Program-made: the position numbers and the translations under genes
Source: Enterococcus alcedinis
Lineage (GTDB): Bacteria > Bacillota > Bacilli > Lactobacillales > Enterococcaceae
DNA length: 64,000 nucleotides
NCBI RefSeq assembly: GCF_014635985.1
Contig: NZ_BMDT01000012.1
Coordinates: forward strand, 38,793 to 102,792
Direction of reading: 5' to 3'
Part shown: positions 8,487 to 17,421 of the stretch, piece after piece
Position numbering within the stretch: position 1 is the stretch's first letter
Layout of the letters: every line of letters begins with the position of its first letter
Notes under the pieces: generated by a model
What the model was told of the DNA's origin: nothing
Seen by the model: only the letters and a program-made list of their open reading frames with translations
The model's database searches: none

Positions 8487-9266
8487 TCATCCCGCATTCC
8501 CCGTTAAGTTTAAAACCAATTTTCCTGTTTCTTTGACACCTTTTCGCGCTAATGAATCGACTATTTTCGATCCGACAATTACGCCATCGCAACAGGTATT
8601 AAATCGTTCGACGTGCGCTCGTTCTGATACACCAAATCCGGCTAAAACAGGGATTTCGCTCAGTTCGGTGATATCAGCTAAATGTTTGTCGAGGGACTCG
8701 CGATACGTTTGGTTGACGCCAGTTGTACCATTAACTGTGACTGCATAAATAAAACCTTGTGCGCCCTTGACGAGTTGTTCAATCCGTTCTTTTTTACTCA
8801 TTAAAGTTACGAGTTGGACTAACGCAATATCGGTTTGATCGAGTGCTGGTAAAATTAACTCTTGATGTTCATAAGGAATATCCGGAATAATCAGCCCTTT
8901 GACGTCGGTTGATTCTAATTCTTTTAACAAACGTTCAAAGCCAAAACGTAAAAAGGAATTGGCATAGCCCATTAAAATTATGGGTACAGGAGCATTGATT
9001 TTTTGTAACATTGCGACAATTTTTGCAAAGGTGACTTGATGAGCGAAAGCTTGTTGGGCGGATTTTTGAATGATTGGACCATCGGCTACTGGATCTGAAA
9101 AGGGAATTCCCAACTCAATCGCAGTCGCTCCACTGTCAGCTAACATTTGGATTTCTTCTTCGAGTCGTTCCAAACCACTGCCACCCGCGACGATGTATGG
9201 GATAAAAAGCTTCTGTCCTTTCGCTTTTTTATCTTGTAAGTAGGTCGTTAAGCTTTTTTCAGTCAT
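8487..9266 (-). CDS. trpA: Tryptophan synthase alpha chain
   Basis: A 259-residue TIM barrel that cleaves indole-3-glycerol phosphate to indole. The catalytic Glu lies in [18 protein letters not shown] (about 43-60), where the loop Asp is also present. [13 protein letters not shown] and the phosphate-binding GFGVSE and GVIVGSKIV segments are intact. It starts inside the end of trpB (8-base overlap) with GGAGGCTGAAAAG upstream, so translation is coupled to its partner subunit. Last gene of the operon. Confidence 0.96.
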   Translation of the reverse strand: MTEKSLTTYLQDKKAKGQKLFIPYIVAGGSGLERLEEEIQMLADSGATAIELGIPFSDPVADGPIIQKSAQQAFAHQVTFAKIVAMLQKINAPVPIILMGYANSFLRFGFERLLKELESTDVKGLIIPDIPYEHQELILPALDQTDIALVQLVTLMSKKERIEQLVKGAQGFIYAVTVNGTTGVNQTYRESLDKHLADITELSEIPVLAGFGVSERAHVERFNTCCDGVIVGSKIVDSLARKGVKETGKLVLNLTGNAG

Positions 9267-10458
9267 TCTTTTCAGCCTCCATTCGATTTTTAATTTGCAT
9301 TACGTCTTTGTCACCTCGGCCAGATAAACAAACGACAATGATTTTATCCGGTGCGAGTTCGGGCGCTAGTTTAATTAGATGTGCGAGCGCATGTGAGCTT
9401 TCCAGTGCTGGAATAATGCCTTCCTTCCGTGAAAGTAAATGAAAGGCTTCGAGTGCTTCATCGTCAGTCACCGCGACGTATTTTGCTCGTTTAATATCGG
9501 CTAAATAAGAATGTTCCGGTCCCACACCTGGGTAATCAAGTCCGGCTGAAATCGAGTATGGTTCAATCACTTGTCCATCCGCATCTTGAAGTAAATACAT
9601 TTTTGAACCATGCAAGACGCCGACTTCTCCTTTGGTTAAAGTTGCGGCATGCTCATTGGTTTCAAGTCCTAATCCAGCGGCTTCCACACCAATTAATTCC
9701 ACCGTTTCGTCATTAATAAAAGGGGCAAACAAACCAATCGCATTACTTCCACCACCAATACAGGCCATCGCGACGTCCGGTAAACGGCCTTCTTTCGCTA
9801 ACATTTGCTGACGGGCCTCTTTTCCGATCACACTTTGAAACTCGCGGACCATTTCTGGATAAGGGTGTGGGCCAAGTGCGGAACCTAAAATATAATGCGT
9901 ATCTTCAATATTGGCTACCCAGTAACGCAACGCTTCGTTGACGGCATCTTTTAGCGTGTTATTTCCCGCCACAACACTTTCTACTTTCGCACCTAAAAGT
10001 TCCATGCGAAAAACATTTAGTGCTTGGCGTTCGACATCGAGTGCGCCCATAAATACGGTACATTCCATGCCAAACAAAGCGGCAGCCGTTGCGGTTGCAA
10101 CACCATGTTGACCGGCTCCTGTTTCAGCAATGATTTTCTTTTTTCCCATCTTTTTTGCTAGCAATACTTGTCCGATCGCATTATTAATTTTATGGGCACC
10201 GGTATGATTTAAATCTTCACGCTTTAAATAAATTTTGGCGCCACCTAAGTGATTCGTTAATTGTTCGGCAAAATATAAGGGTGTTTCACGTCCGACATAG
10301 TCTTTTAAAATAGTGGCTAATTCCGCTTGAAAGGCTTCATCTTTTTTTGATGCTTCGTAAGCTGAGCTGAGTTCTTTTAATGCCTCCATTAAGGTTTCTG
10401 GTACAAATTGTCCCCCATATTGGCCGTAAAAGCCTTTTTCATCTGGTTGTTGATACAT
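9259..10458 (-). CDS. trpB: Tryptophan synthase beta chain
   Basis: A 399-residue PLP enzyme that joins indole and serine. The Schiff-base Lys is K90 in [18 protein letters not shown]. The phosphate loop GGGSNAIG (about 235-242) and C-terminal CLSGRGDKD are intact. Length is standard for the TrpB1 type that pairs with TrpA. The start follows AAAGGAGTC and lies within the trpF tail (20-base overlap). Confidence 0.97.
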   Translation of the reverse strand: MYQQPDEKGFYGQYGGQFVPETLMEALKELSSAYEASKKDEAFQAELATILKDYVGRETPLYFAEQLTNHLGGAKIYLKREDLNHTGAHKINNAIGQVLLAKKMGKKKIIAETGAGQHGVATATAAALFGMECTVFMGALDVERQALNVFRMELLGAKVESVVAGNNTLKDAVNEALRYWVANIEDTHYILGSALGPHPYPEMVREFQSVIGKEARQQMLAKEGRLPDVAMACIGGGSNAIGLFAPFINDETVELIGVEAAGLGLETNEHAATLTKGEVGVLHGSKMYLLQDADGQVIEPYSISAGLDYPGVGPEHSYLADIKRAKYVAVTDDEALEAFHLLSRKEGIIPALESSHALAHLIKLAPELAPDKIIVVCLSGRGDKDVMQIKNRMEAEKND

Positions 10459-11083
10459 TTTTTGACTCCTTTACTGCCTTTATGAAGGCTTGAATTTTTT
10501 GACGATCTTTGACACCGTCTGTTTCAACCGCACTCGAAACGTCGACACCATAAGGATTAAAATAGGCAATTGCCTCGCCAACGTTCTCATTAGTTAAACC
10601 GCCGGCAATCCAAAAGGTCTTTTGTTGTAATTGCTGGTGCAGATTGCCTGAAATATTCGACCAGTCAAAGACTTGCCCATTGCCGCCTGCGTAACGGTGG
10701 TTTTTCATCGGGGCATCGAGTAATAAATGTTCCGCGCGACTTTTCATGATTTGTTGTGATAAATCGACTGCTTGACCGTTCAAGGCTTGAATCATCGGTA
10801 CCGCAAGTTCTTTTCTTTGATACGTCGGGATGTCTCCATGTATTTGTACGAAATCAAGTTGTGCGATTTCAATGGTGCGTTGCAATTCTTTTAACGTTGG
10901 AGAAACAAAGACGCCGACTTTTTGAATGTTTTTTGGAACGGTCGTTGTGATTTCTCGGATCATTTCAGCGGTCACTTGACGGGTACTCGGTGCAAAAACA
11001 AAGCCTAAATAATCGGCACCTGCTTCGACCGTGGTTTCAACGATTGCTTGATTTTTTAATCCACAAATTTTTATTTTTGTCAT
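10439..11083 (-). CDS. trpF: Phosphoribosylanthranilate isomerase
   Basis: A 214-residue TIM-barrel enzyme of usual length, converting phosphoribosylanthranilate to CdRP. The catalytic Cys lies in KICGLKN (residues 5-11). [20 protein letters not shown] and the phosphate-binding [10 protein letters not shown] with [10 protein letters not shown] are all present. Its ATG overlaps the trpC stop (ATGA), giving translational coupling in the absence of a strong binding site. Confidence 0.96.
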   Translation of the reverse strand: MTKIKICGLKNQAIVETTVEAGADYLGFVFAPSTRQVTAEMIREITTTVPKNIQKVGVFVSPTLKELQRTIEIAQLDFVQIHGDIPTYQRKELAVPMIQALNGQAVDLSQQIMKSRAEHLLLDAPMKNHRYAGGNGQVFDWSNISGNLHQQLQQKTFWIAGGLTNENVGEAIAYFNPYGVDVSSAVETDGVKDRQKIQAFIKAVKESKNVSTTR

Positions 11084-11838
11084 AACCGTTGTACCTGTAA
11101 TGCTTTTGCGACTTCGGCTGGATTCTCCGCACGCATTAACGTTTCACCGACTAGGACTGCATGATAGTTTTGAGCAACTTGCTCAACATCTTTGGGCGTT
11201 TTAAAACCCGATTCACTAATGTACACGACGTCTTTTTTTGTTGGGGCTAATGCGACACTTGTTTCAATGCTGACATCAAACGTTTTTAAGTTACGATTAT
11301 TGACACCAATAATTTTTGCACCTAATTGTTCCGCAATCGCTAACTCATCGGCATCGTGTGTTTCGACTAAAACTTCTAAGCCGAGTGCCGTTGCTTCTAC
11401 GTAAAGTTCTTGTAACTGAGCCACCGATAATGCTGCGACAATTAATAAAACGATGCTCGCGCCCGCATTTTTGGCGCGAATTAATTGTTTCTTTGATAAA
11501 ATAAAATCTTTGCATAATAACGGCACATCGACCACTTGACTAACGGCACGTAAATCGTCAATTGATCCCTTAAAGAAAACCGTATCGGTTAAAACCGAAA
11601 TCGCACTGACACCAGCTGCTTGATAACGCTGTGCTTGTGCCAAAATATCAATCGTCGGTTGGATATCTCCTTTAGACGGTGACGCGCGTTTAATTTCGCC
11701 AATTAAGTGCATCTTCTCTGGATTTTTTTGCACTTGCTCATAAAAGGATGGGCGTAACGTTTTTGTTTGAATCGTTTCTTCTGGCATTTGTTCGATTTCT
11801 CGTGCCTTTTCTTGTAAGATCTTATCTAAAAAGTTCAT
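11080..11838 (-). CDS. trpC: Indole-3-glycerol phosphate synthase
   Basis: A 252-residue enzyme closing the indole ring. Hallmarks are LIGEIKRASPSKGDI (about 45-59, catalytic Glu and Lys), VPLLCKDFI (catalytic Lys), GVNNRNLKTF and SESGF. The frame stays open further upstream (to 11925, inside trpD), but AGGAGGAAG directly precedes the ATG at 11838, and the family begins with MNFLDKIL-like sequence there. Confidence 0.96.
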   Translation of the reverse strand: MNFLDKILQEKAREIEQMPEETIQTKTLRPSFYEQVQKNPEKMHLIGEIKRASPSKGDIQPTIDILAQAQRYQAAGVSAISVLTDTVFFKGSIDDLRAVSQVVDVPLLCKDFILSKKQLIRAKNAGASIVLLIVAALSVAQLQELYVEATALGLEVLVETHDADELAIAEQLGAKIIGVNNRNLKTFDVSIETSVALAPTKKDVVYISESGFKTPKDVEQVAQNYHAVLVGETLMRAENPAEVAKALQVQRL

Positions 11839-11848
11839 CGACTTCCTC

Positions 11849-12853
11849 CTATTTTTGCGCCTGTAACAAGGCTTGTAATTTATCATAAGCCGCACCCGAT
11901 GCGATACACGTTCGAGCAAGATCAAAACCTTCTTCTAGTGTCGTGACTTTTCCATTAGCAAAAAAACCAAGTCCTGCATTTAAGACGACCGTTTCTAAGT
12001 ACGATGATGCTTGATTTGTTAGAACACTGCTTAATATTTGTGCATTTTCAGCGGCATTGCCGCCGAGAATCGCTTGTAGTGGAACCGTCTGAAAACCATA
12101 ATGTTCTGGATTAAGAGTGAATGCAGTCACTTTTCCATTTTCTAAAAGCGCACCATTCGTCACACCAGATAAATTGGCTTCGTCCATGCCACCTGCGCCA
12201 TGTAAAACAATCGCGCGTTTGCGACCCAATTCACCTAGCGTTGCTGCTGTATCCATAATCGTTTCACCGGCATACGTTCCCATTAACTGTGTTTCTAACG
12301 GAACCGGATTAATTAGTGGCCCTAATAAATTAAAAATCGTTGGTGTCGCAAGTTCTTGACGAATCTTCATGACTGCTCGCATGCTTGGATGCATGGCTGG
12401 CGCAAATAAAAATGCAATCCCAATCTCATTCAACCAATCCGATAGTTCATTCGCATTCGTTTCAAGCCGTAACCCCAGTTGCTCTAATGTGTCGGCGCTG
12501 CCTGAACGACTGGAGATACTTCGATTGCCATGCTTCGCCATCACAATTCCACCTGCAGCTAGCACAAATGCAGCGGTAGTCGAGACGTTGAAACTATTCG
12601 AATGATCGCCTCCTGTTCCACAATTATCCATCGCATTTTTCGGTGTGTTGCTTAAACGCAGCGCATTTTTTTGCATAACCTTCGCAAAAGCCGAAAGCTC
12701 TGCTACGCTGACGCCGTTATATTTTAAGGCAACGAGTAGCGCACCTAACTGACCTTCAGAAAATTCTTGCTTAAAAATCGCTTCGGCAATTTGTTGCGTT
12801 TCTTCAAATGATAAATGTTGCCCTTTGTACAGTTGATCCAATAATTGCTGCAT
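11849..12853 (-). CDS. trpD: Anthranilate phosphoribosyltransferase
   Basis: A 334-residue enzyme that adds phosphoribose to anthranilate. The PRPP-binding CGTGGDHSNSFNVST lies at 78-92, followed by KHGNRSISSRSGSADTLE and the anthranilate-site segment MRAVMKIRQELATPTIFNLLGPL. The start codon directly follows the trpG stop, with the binding site GGAGGCG in the trpG tail. It is a stand-alone protein, not fused to TrpG as in enterobacteria. Confidence 0.96.
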   Translation of the reverse strand: MQQLLDQLYKGQHLSFEETQQIAEAIFKQEFSEGQLGALLVALKYNGVSVAELSAFAKVMQKNALRLSNTPKNAMDNCGTGGDHSNSFNVSTTAAFVLAAGGIVMAKHGNRSISSRSGSADTLEQLGLRLETNANELSDWLNEIGIAFLFAPAMHPSMRAVMKIRQELATPTIFNLLGPLINPVPLETQLMGTYAGETIMDTAATLGELGRKRAIVLHGAGGMDEANLSGVTNGALLENGKVTAFTLNPEHYGFQTVPLQAILGGNAAENAQILSSVLTNQASSYLETVVLNAGLGFFANGKVTTLEEGFDLARTCIASGAAYDKLQALLQAQK

Positions 12854-13417
12854 TTAGCTCGCCTCCACTATTTTAATAAATTCATCGATCATTCGTTGTC
12901 CCTGTGGTGTTCCAAGCGATTCGGGATGAAATTGTAACCCAAAAACAGGATACTCCTTATGTTGTACAGCCATAATCCCATCCGAACATTCAGCCATAAT
13001 CGTTAAGCACTCCGGTAACGTTTCCCGTTCGACAATATACGAATGGTAACGCATCACCTCAAGCTCCCCTTCAATCATTTGAAACAAGCCGGCTTTTTCA
13101 TAACTTACAACGGATTGCTTACCATGAACAATTTTCGGTGCACGAATGATTTTTCCACCAAATACTTCTCCCAATCCTTGGTGTCCTAAACAAATACCTA
13201 GAATTGGTTTTTCGCGATACGTTTGTTCAATTACGCGAATTAGTAAACCTGCTTCATGTGGCAATCCCGGACCAGGTGACAAGACAATTCCCTTTGCTTC
13301 TTTGGCAACGGCTAATAAATTCGGATCGTCATTTCGTAAAACAGTGATTGGGAAATCGGCAAATTGTTGCACTAAGTTATACGTAAATGAATCATAATTA
13401 TCGACAAGTAAAATCAT
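12854..13417 (-). CDS. trpG: Anthranilate synthase glutamine amidotransferase subunit
   Basis: A 187-residue class I amidotransferase supplying ammonia to TrpE. The catalytic triad is visible: Cys76 in GICLGHQG, and His164 and Glu166 in LQFHPES. The oxyanion SPGPGLP is near residues 47-53. The start overlaps the trpE stop (ATGA). In some Firmicutes this subunit (PabA-like) also serves folate synthesis; here its place in the trp operon argues for a tryptophan role. Confidence 0.95.
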   Translation of the reverse strand: MILLVDNYDSFTYNLVQQFADFPITVLRNDDPNLLAVAKEAKGIVLSPGPGLPHEAGLLIRVIEQTYREKPILGICLGHQGLGEVFGGKIIRAPKIVHGKQSVVSYEKAGLFQMIEGELEVMRYHSYIVERETLPECLTIMAECSDGIMAVQHKEYPVFGLQFHPESLGTPQGQRMIDEFIKIVEAS

Positions 13418-14802
13418 CTTTCTCCAACCTCCAATAACGCTTTGGCTTTTTGTAATGTCTCAAAATATTCGGCTGTCGGATCGGAATCGTAAACAATTCC
13501 GGCACCCGCTTGTACGTAAGCACGTTGATTTTTTAATACCAACGTTCGAATGCCAATGGCAAAATCGGCTTGATTGTCTTGCGAAAAATAACCAACCGCT
13601 CCAGCATAGACGCCACGTTTCACCGGCTCCCATTCATAAATACGTTGCATCGCTCGAATTTTCGGAGCCCCACTAACCGTCCCCGCTGGTAATGTCGCCT
13701 TTAGCGCATCCATTGCCGTTAAGCCTTTCTTTAATTTCCCTTCAACGAGTGACACAATATGCATCACGTAGCGGTATTTTTCAATCACCATGTAAAGTGG
13801 CACCGTCACACTGCCCACTTCAGCAATCCGTCCAATATCGTTACGTCCTAGATCAATTAACATCAAATGCTCTGCCCGTTCCTTTTCATCGGCTAATAAC
13901 TCTTCGGCTAACTGATTATCTTCAGCCTTTGTCGCTCCACGTTTACGTGTGCCGGCAATCGGATTCGTCATGACTTTATCACCTTTGACTTGAAGCAAAC
14001 TCTCAGGAGAAGAACCAATCACTTTGGTCTCTTCGTTGAAATCTAAATAATACAAGTACGCCGATGGATTGGATAATCGTAATTTCCGATAATAATCAAA
14101 AGGGTTCTGTTTAAATTCCCCCGATAATCGTTGGGAAGGAACCACTTGAAATAAGTCGCCTTGGGTAATCAAATCTTTTGCTTTTTTCACAATCGTTTCG
14201 AATGCTTCTTGCGTAAAATGACTGGTAAAGTTTAGTTTTTCCGGCACAAGGGTCGTTTGCTCTTCTTTCGTTGGCGTTTGTAACTCCCTTTCAAGCATAG
14301 CCAATTGACTGTCCAGTTGGGCTTCATCGCGTTGACTATACGTATTTTCAGCGACAAGCGTCATTTCTTCTTTTTGGTGATCAAAAATGACAAAACTTTC
14401 AAAAACAAACAAATCGATATCTGGAATGCCTAGCTCATCCCTCGGAATTTCACCAATATTTTCGTAACAAGCAATCACGTCGTAACCAATATAGCCAATC
14501 GCCCCACCTTGAAAAGGCAGTTCTTCTAGTAATTGATTTTCAGTCAAAACGTATGGCTCAATTTCCTTTAGTGGATCGGTGACTGGATAGCTTTTTTTCT
14601 CGTTCGTCAAATGATTCAAAACATGAAAGATTCCCGATTGAAACTGTAATTCTAAAACAGGATTATAGGCAATCACCGAGTAACGGCTCGATTCTTTGTC
14701 ACGTGGAATACTTTCTAATAAGCATTTATTTTCCCCTCTAATTCGTAAAAAAGCCGATACCGGTGTAATGCAATCGGCATTGATTGTTTTTGTTTTTCTC
14801 AT
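13414..14802 (-). CDS. trpE: Anthranilate synthase component I
   Basis: A 462-residue chorismate-utilising enzyme. The tryptophan feedback motif LLES is at residues 28-31, so the enzyme is probably inhibited by its end product. Catalytic-core motifs IGSSPESLL, PIAGTRKRG, LGRNDIGR and the ATLPAGTVSGAPKIRAM loop are complete. First gene of trpEGDCFBA, read through two T-box leaders. The order E-G-D-C-F-B-A is the classical one. Confidence 0.96.
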   Translation of the reverse strand: MRKTKTINADCITPVSAFLRIRGENKCLLESIPRDKESSRYSVIAYNPVLELQFQSGIFHVLNHLTNEKKSYPVTDPLKEIEPYVLTENQLLEELPFQGGAIGYIGYDVIACYENIGEIPRDELGIPDIDLFVFESFVIFDHQKEEMTLVAENTYSQRDEAQLDSQLAMLERELQTPTKEEQTTLVPEKLNFTSHFTQEAFETIVKKAKDLITQGDLFQVVPSQRLSGEFKQNPFDYYRKLRLSNPSAYLYYLDFNEETKVIGSSPESLLQVKGDKVMTNPIAGTRKRGATKAEDNQLAEELLADEKERAEHLMLIDLGRNDIGRIAEVGSVTVPLYMVIEKYRYVMHIVSLVEGKLKKGLTAMDALKATLPAGTVSGAPKIRAMQRIYEWEPVKRGVYAGAVGYFSQDNQADFAIGIRTLVLKNQRAYVQAGAGIVYDSDPTAEYFETLQKAKALLEVGER

Positions 14803-14825
14803 ATTGACACTCCCTTTTTAAGTAA

Positions 14826-15110
14826 TAAAAAAAGCCCTCAAATCACTGCCATATCCGACAATGATTTGAGGGCGAAAATTCGCGGTACCACCTCAATTGA
14901 TTCAAACAAACGCTTGAATACTCTCTATCAGCTGTCTAGTAACAGCCTTCCTCTATATCGGGAGTTCCCGGAAATCTCCTACTATTCGTTCAAAGATTCA
15001 TCTACTAAGCCCATTCATTAATCACAATGTGTCTACGTCCCACCATCCGTAAACTCTCTGGAAACATGATTCGATTAACTACTCTTCTTAGGTTCGATTG
15101 ATTATTTCAT
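14826..15110 (-). promoter_or_regulatory. T-box leader, tryptophan-specific, proximal copy
   Basis: Read on the minus strand this contains AGAGAG and GGTGGGACG loop elements of stem I, a UGG specifier (15013 to 15011, in GAAUGGGC), the T-box core AGGTGGTACCGCG (14893 to 14881), and a terminator whose arms are 14834-14845 and 14862-14873 followed by a T run. Uncharged tRNA-Trp should stabilise the antiterminator and switch on trpE. Confidence 0.93.
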
Positions 15111-15119
15111 TTTTAAAAA

Positions 15120-15385
15120 CAAAAAAGCCCTCAACCACGCCAAAAATTAGCGTGGTTGAGGGCGATAACATTCACGGTGCCACCTCAAAATAATGAATAA
15201 AAATTTCATTTTCTCTATCAAGTATCAAACAATACTCTTTCTCTGTAACGGGAGTTCCCGGATAAAGCCTACTCCATTCAGCTTTTCAGCACGCAAGTCC
15301 ATTTCATCTAAAGGATTTACTGATTCCCACCACCATCAGCTCGCTGTAAAATCTCATTCAAATTACTTCTCTTGCGTTTCGCTTT
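15120..15385 (-). promoter_or_regulatory. T-box leader, tryptophan-specific, distal copy
   Basis: A second complete T-box directly upstream of the first. On the minus strand it has a UGG specifier (15301 to 15299, in GAAAUGGACUU), the core AGGTGGCACCGTG (15185 to 15173), and its own terminator with 14-base arms at 15127-15140 and 15150-15163. Transcription must pass both switches to reach trpE. Confidence 0.92.
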
Positions 15386-15400
15386 TTTTAGATTGAGGTC

Positions 15401-15430
15401 ATCTTATCATGAGAATAAAATGAATGTCAA
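15401..15430 (-). promoter_or_regulatory. Promoter of the trp operon
   Basis: On the minus strand TTGACA (15430 to 15425) and TAAGAT (15406 to 15401) are 18 bases apart, immediately upstream of the distal T-box. Confidence 0.7.
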
Positions 15431-15456
15431 CGATAAACACTCATTTATTTTTAATT

Positions 15457-15951
15457 TTATTTTCTAATAGACAAACTCATCACAGTAAAAGAATAAATCG
15501 ATCCATTCGTTGCTTGTTTCTTCTGAGACTCAAAATTAAATCCAACACGTTCATAAACGGCTAACGCTCTTTGATTAAAATCTGCGACAGCTAACCAAAT
15601 TTTTTTCGGTTTAAATGTTTTCTTTACGTAATCCAACATGATTCGATTGTATTCTGTCCCTAATCCTTTACCCGTCAAGTCCGGTCGAAGTCCTACGCCA
15701 TATTCAAACTCGCCTTCGGTTTCTTCATAAGGATAAATACAAAAAAATCCAATTAAATTCCCATTTTTTGTTAGTGTAAAATAATGATCGCCTCTTTGAT
15801 TCGCGTCAATGATTTCTTCGTAATCTTCTCTATCGGCTGTCATATCATAAAAGTCATACGGTGTAGGATATTTCCAGTTATTTGCAATCTCAAGTGCATC
15901 TTTTTGAGACATTTTTCCAATAATAAATGAATTCGTATCTCCCTCGTTCAT
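15457..15951 (-). CDS. GNAT-family N-acetyltransferase
   Basis: A 164-residue acetyltransferase. The acetyl-CoA site appears as VGLRPDLTGKGLGTEYNRIML (about 86-106, the R-x-x-G-x-G/A loop), and the C-terminal QRALAVYERVGFNFESQKK (about 126-144) matches the RimJ/RimL-like end motif. The substrate is unknown. It follows the ASCH gene closely on the same strand, and the pair may be one transcript. Confidence 0.82.
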   Translation of the reverse strand: MNEGDTNSFIIGKMSQKDALEIANNWKYPTPYDFYDMTADREDYEEIIDANQRGDHYFTLTKNGNLIGFFCIYPYEETEGEFEYGVGLRPDLTGKGLGTEYNRIMLDYVKKTFKPKKIWLAVADFNQRALAVYERVGFNFESQKKQATNGSIYSFTVMSLSIRK

Positions 15952-15974
15952 GTTACTTTCCCTCTTTCTAATGA

Positions 15975-16436
15975 TTAGCAGTAACGCTCACTCGATACCA
16001 TTTCAAATTTTTCAAAGACAAGCATCATATCCGGGTGGTACTGATAGCCGACGATTGCCCCAACGGTATTAAAAAATTCAATGTGCTTTTCTTGCCACGT
16101 TTCTAACGTCAAGTCTTCGCCTTCTAGTCGGAAAATATCATAGGTCATGTCATTAAATTTCAGTTTAAGGACTTCGGTTGTTTGAATGATACATTTGGGA
16201 TTCCCTGAAAAGTCCGTCACAATTGAATAATCCCCAACTTTGGGTTCTGGCTCATTAGTTAAAAAATATTCTTCTTCGGCTGAACTTGTCGCACGTTTCT
16301 TTCCTTCCAAGACAAGCTGCAACAAGTGCTCTGCTGATTGTTGGTCACTTCCAAAATAAAATGCTTCAAAATATTTCGTTTCTTTTGGCAGGTTCATTGT
16401 TGTTAAAAATTGCTGCCAATACGTTTCAATGTTCAT
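15975..16436 (-). CDS. ASCH domain protein
   Basis: A 153-residue protein with the ASCH core: the family's G-x-K-x-x-T/S pattern appears as LEGKKRATSSAEEEY (about 43-57), and GDYSIVTDFSGNPKCIIQTTEV and the C-terminal EGEDLTLETWQEKHIEFF are conserved. ASCH proteins are beta-barrel folds thought to bind RNA or act as small amidohydrolases (YqfB type); the role here is unknown. Start preceded by GAGGTGG. Confidence 0.82.
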   Translation of the reverse strand: MNIETYWQQFLTTMNLPKETKYFEAFYFGSDQQSAEHLLQLVLEGKKRATSSAEEEYFLTNEPEPKVGDYSIVTDFSGNPKCIIQTTEVLKLKFNDMTYDIFRLEGEDLTLETWQEKHIEFFNTVGAIVGYQYHPDMMLVFEKFEMVSSERYC

Positions 16437-16495
16437 CTAAATTACCACCTCTTTATTCTATTATATCGAATAAAATGACTTTGCCATGTAATTAT

Positions 16496-17170
16496 TTAAA
16501 ACTGATTCCAACTTTGCCAGAATAAATAAACTCCTAAACAAAGTAAAATAACAGGGATCAATACTTTTTTCCATTGGAACATTTTCAATTGAATCCAGTG
16601 ATAGAAACGATCAAATTTCGCTTCTTGTGTCCGATAAACAACATACATTAACATCAACGGGCTCATATAAATGATATTATAAATCACCATTAAACCAATA
16701 ACTAACACAGCTGAAAAGCTTTGATTCATCAACCAACCAATAAAAGCAAAATACGGCAAGGCTGTTGCTAATTCTGAAATAGTCGCACCTACACCTAATA
16801 ACACTAACGCCTTTGGTGAAAAACTTCCTTTAACGGTTACTTTGGTTTCTTCTAATTTTTGAAAGCGACTATGCCATAAGAACCAAATCAAATAACCGAT
16901 CACAGCAACACCTAATACTAATAAGATCGATGAAAGATAAGGCGCTAACCCGCTCTTAATACTTTCCCACAATCGAATAAAAAGATCCGATAAACTAAAA
17001 TAAAATAACACACCACCTAAAAAATTGACAATCCCAGTCGTCAAAATAAAATACCAAATATCTCGTGGTTTTTTGACCAATCCTTGCAAAATAAATTGTT
17101 GCCCGATAGCCATTGGATTTAAACTATCGAATGCGCTTGTTGAAATTGTTACGAGTAATGCTTGCCACAT
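16496..17170 (-). CDS. GAP-family (LysE-superfamily-like) membrane transporter under guanidine riboswitch control
   Basis: A 224-residue protein with six predicted membrane helices. It starts MWQALLVTISTSAFDSLNPMAIGQQF, with the small-residue plus Asp/Asn-Pro pattern seen at the start of LysE-like and GAP (Sap) proteins, and has ATISELATALPYFAFIG after the central loop. Members are thought to move small solutes or lipids, mostly untested. The gene is preceded by GGAGGAG and, just upstream, by a guanidine-I riboswitch with terminator, so it should be expressed only when guanidine is present. I infer a guanidine or guanidine-derivative exporter; no Gdx/SugE-like small multidrug protein is nearby. 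Confidence 0.75.
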   Translation of the reverse strand: MWQALLVTISTSAFDSLNPMAIGQQFILQGLVKKPRDIWYFILTTGIVNFLGGVLFYFSLSDLFIRLWESIKSGLAPYLSSILLVLGVAVIGYLIWFLWHSRFQKLEETKVTVKGSFSPKALVLLGVGATISELATALPYFAFIGWLMNQSFSAVLVIGLMVIYNIIYMSPLMLMYVVYRTQEAKFDRFYHWIQLKMFQWKKVLIPVILLCLGVYLFWQSWNQF

Positions 17171-17196
17171 GTACTTCTCCTCCTAAATTAAAAAAA

Positions 17197-17232
17197 CCTA
17201 GAGGTAACGATCGATTGATCATTACTCCTAGG
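17197..17232 (-). terminator. Riboswitch-controlled intrinsic terminator
   Basis: The 16-base arms CCTAGAGGTAACGATC (17197-17212) and GATCATTACTCCTAGG (17217-17232) form a strong hairpin followed on the minus strand by a run of T. The promoter-proximal arm shares CCTAGG with the 3' end of the aptamer, so ligand binding and termination are mutually exclusive. Confidence 0.88.
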
Positions 17233-17303
17233 CTTTTGTCCTACCGTGTACGCAGTGCGCGTTTTCTCTCGGACCAGGCTAGTCGAAACTACGGAACCCT
17301 AGA
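17225..17303 (-). promoter_or_regulatory. Guanidine-I (ykkC) riboswitch aptamer
   Basis: On the minus strand the aptamer shows the ykkC hallmarks in order: CTAGGGTTCCG, CTGGTCCGAGAGAAAAC, and ACACGGTAGGACAAAAGCC ending in the closing CTAGG. These match the guanidine-I (subtype 1) consensus better than the ppGpp or PRPP subtypes as I know them. It lies between a good promoter and the GAP-family transporter gene. Confidence 0.88.
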
Positions 17304-17327
17304 AAACTTTTTTATTCAAGTCCCATT

Positions 17328-17355
17328 AGTATAGCAACTTTAATTTAGAAGTCAA
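17328..17355 (-). promoter_or_regulatory. Promoter of the guanidine-riboswitch transporter
   Basis: On the minus strand TTGACT (17355 to 17350) and TATACT (17333 to 17328) are 16 bases apart, about 25 bases upstream of the aptamer. Confidence 0.7.
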
Positions 17356-17421
17356 CATTGAAGTTCATTATTGGGTCGTCCCTCTTAGTCAATGACTCGC
17401 CAGTTGCTACGAATCGCAATA

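Noticed and set aside
17197-17232. An ordinary terminator for a gene upstream of the GAP-family gene
   Set aside because: The hairpin lies in the leader of that gene after a promoter, and its 5' arm overlaps the ykkC aptamer, so it is the riboswitch expression platform.
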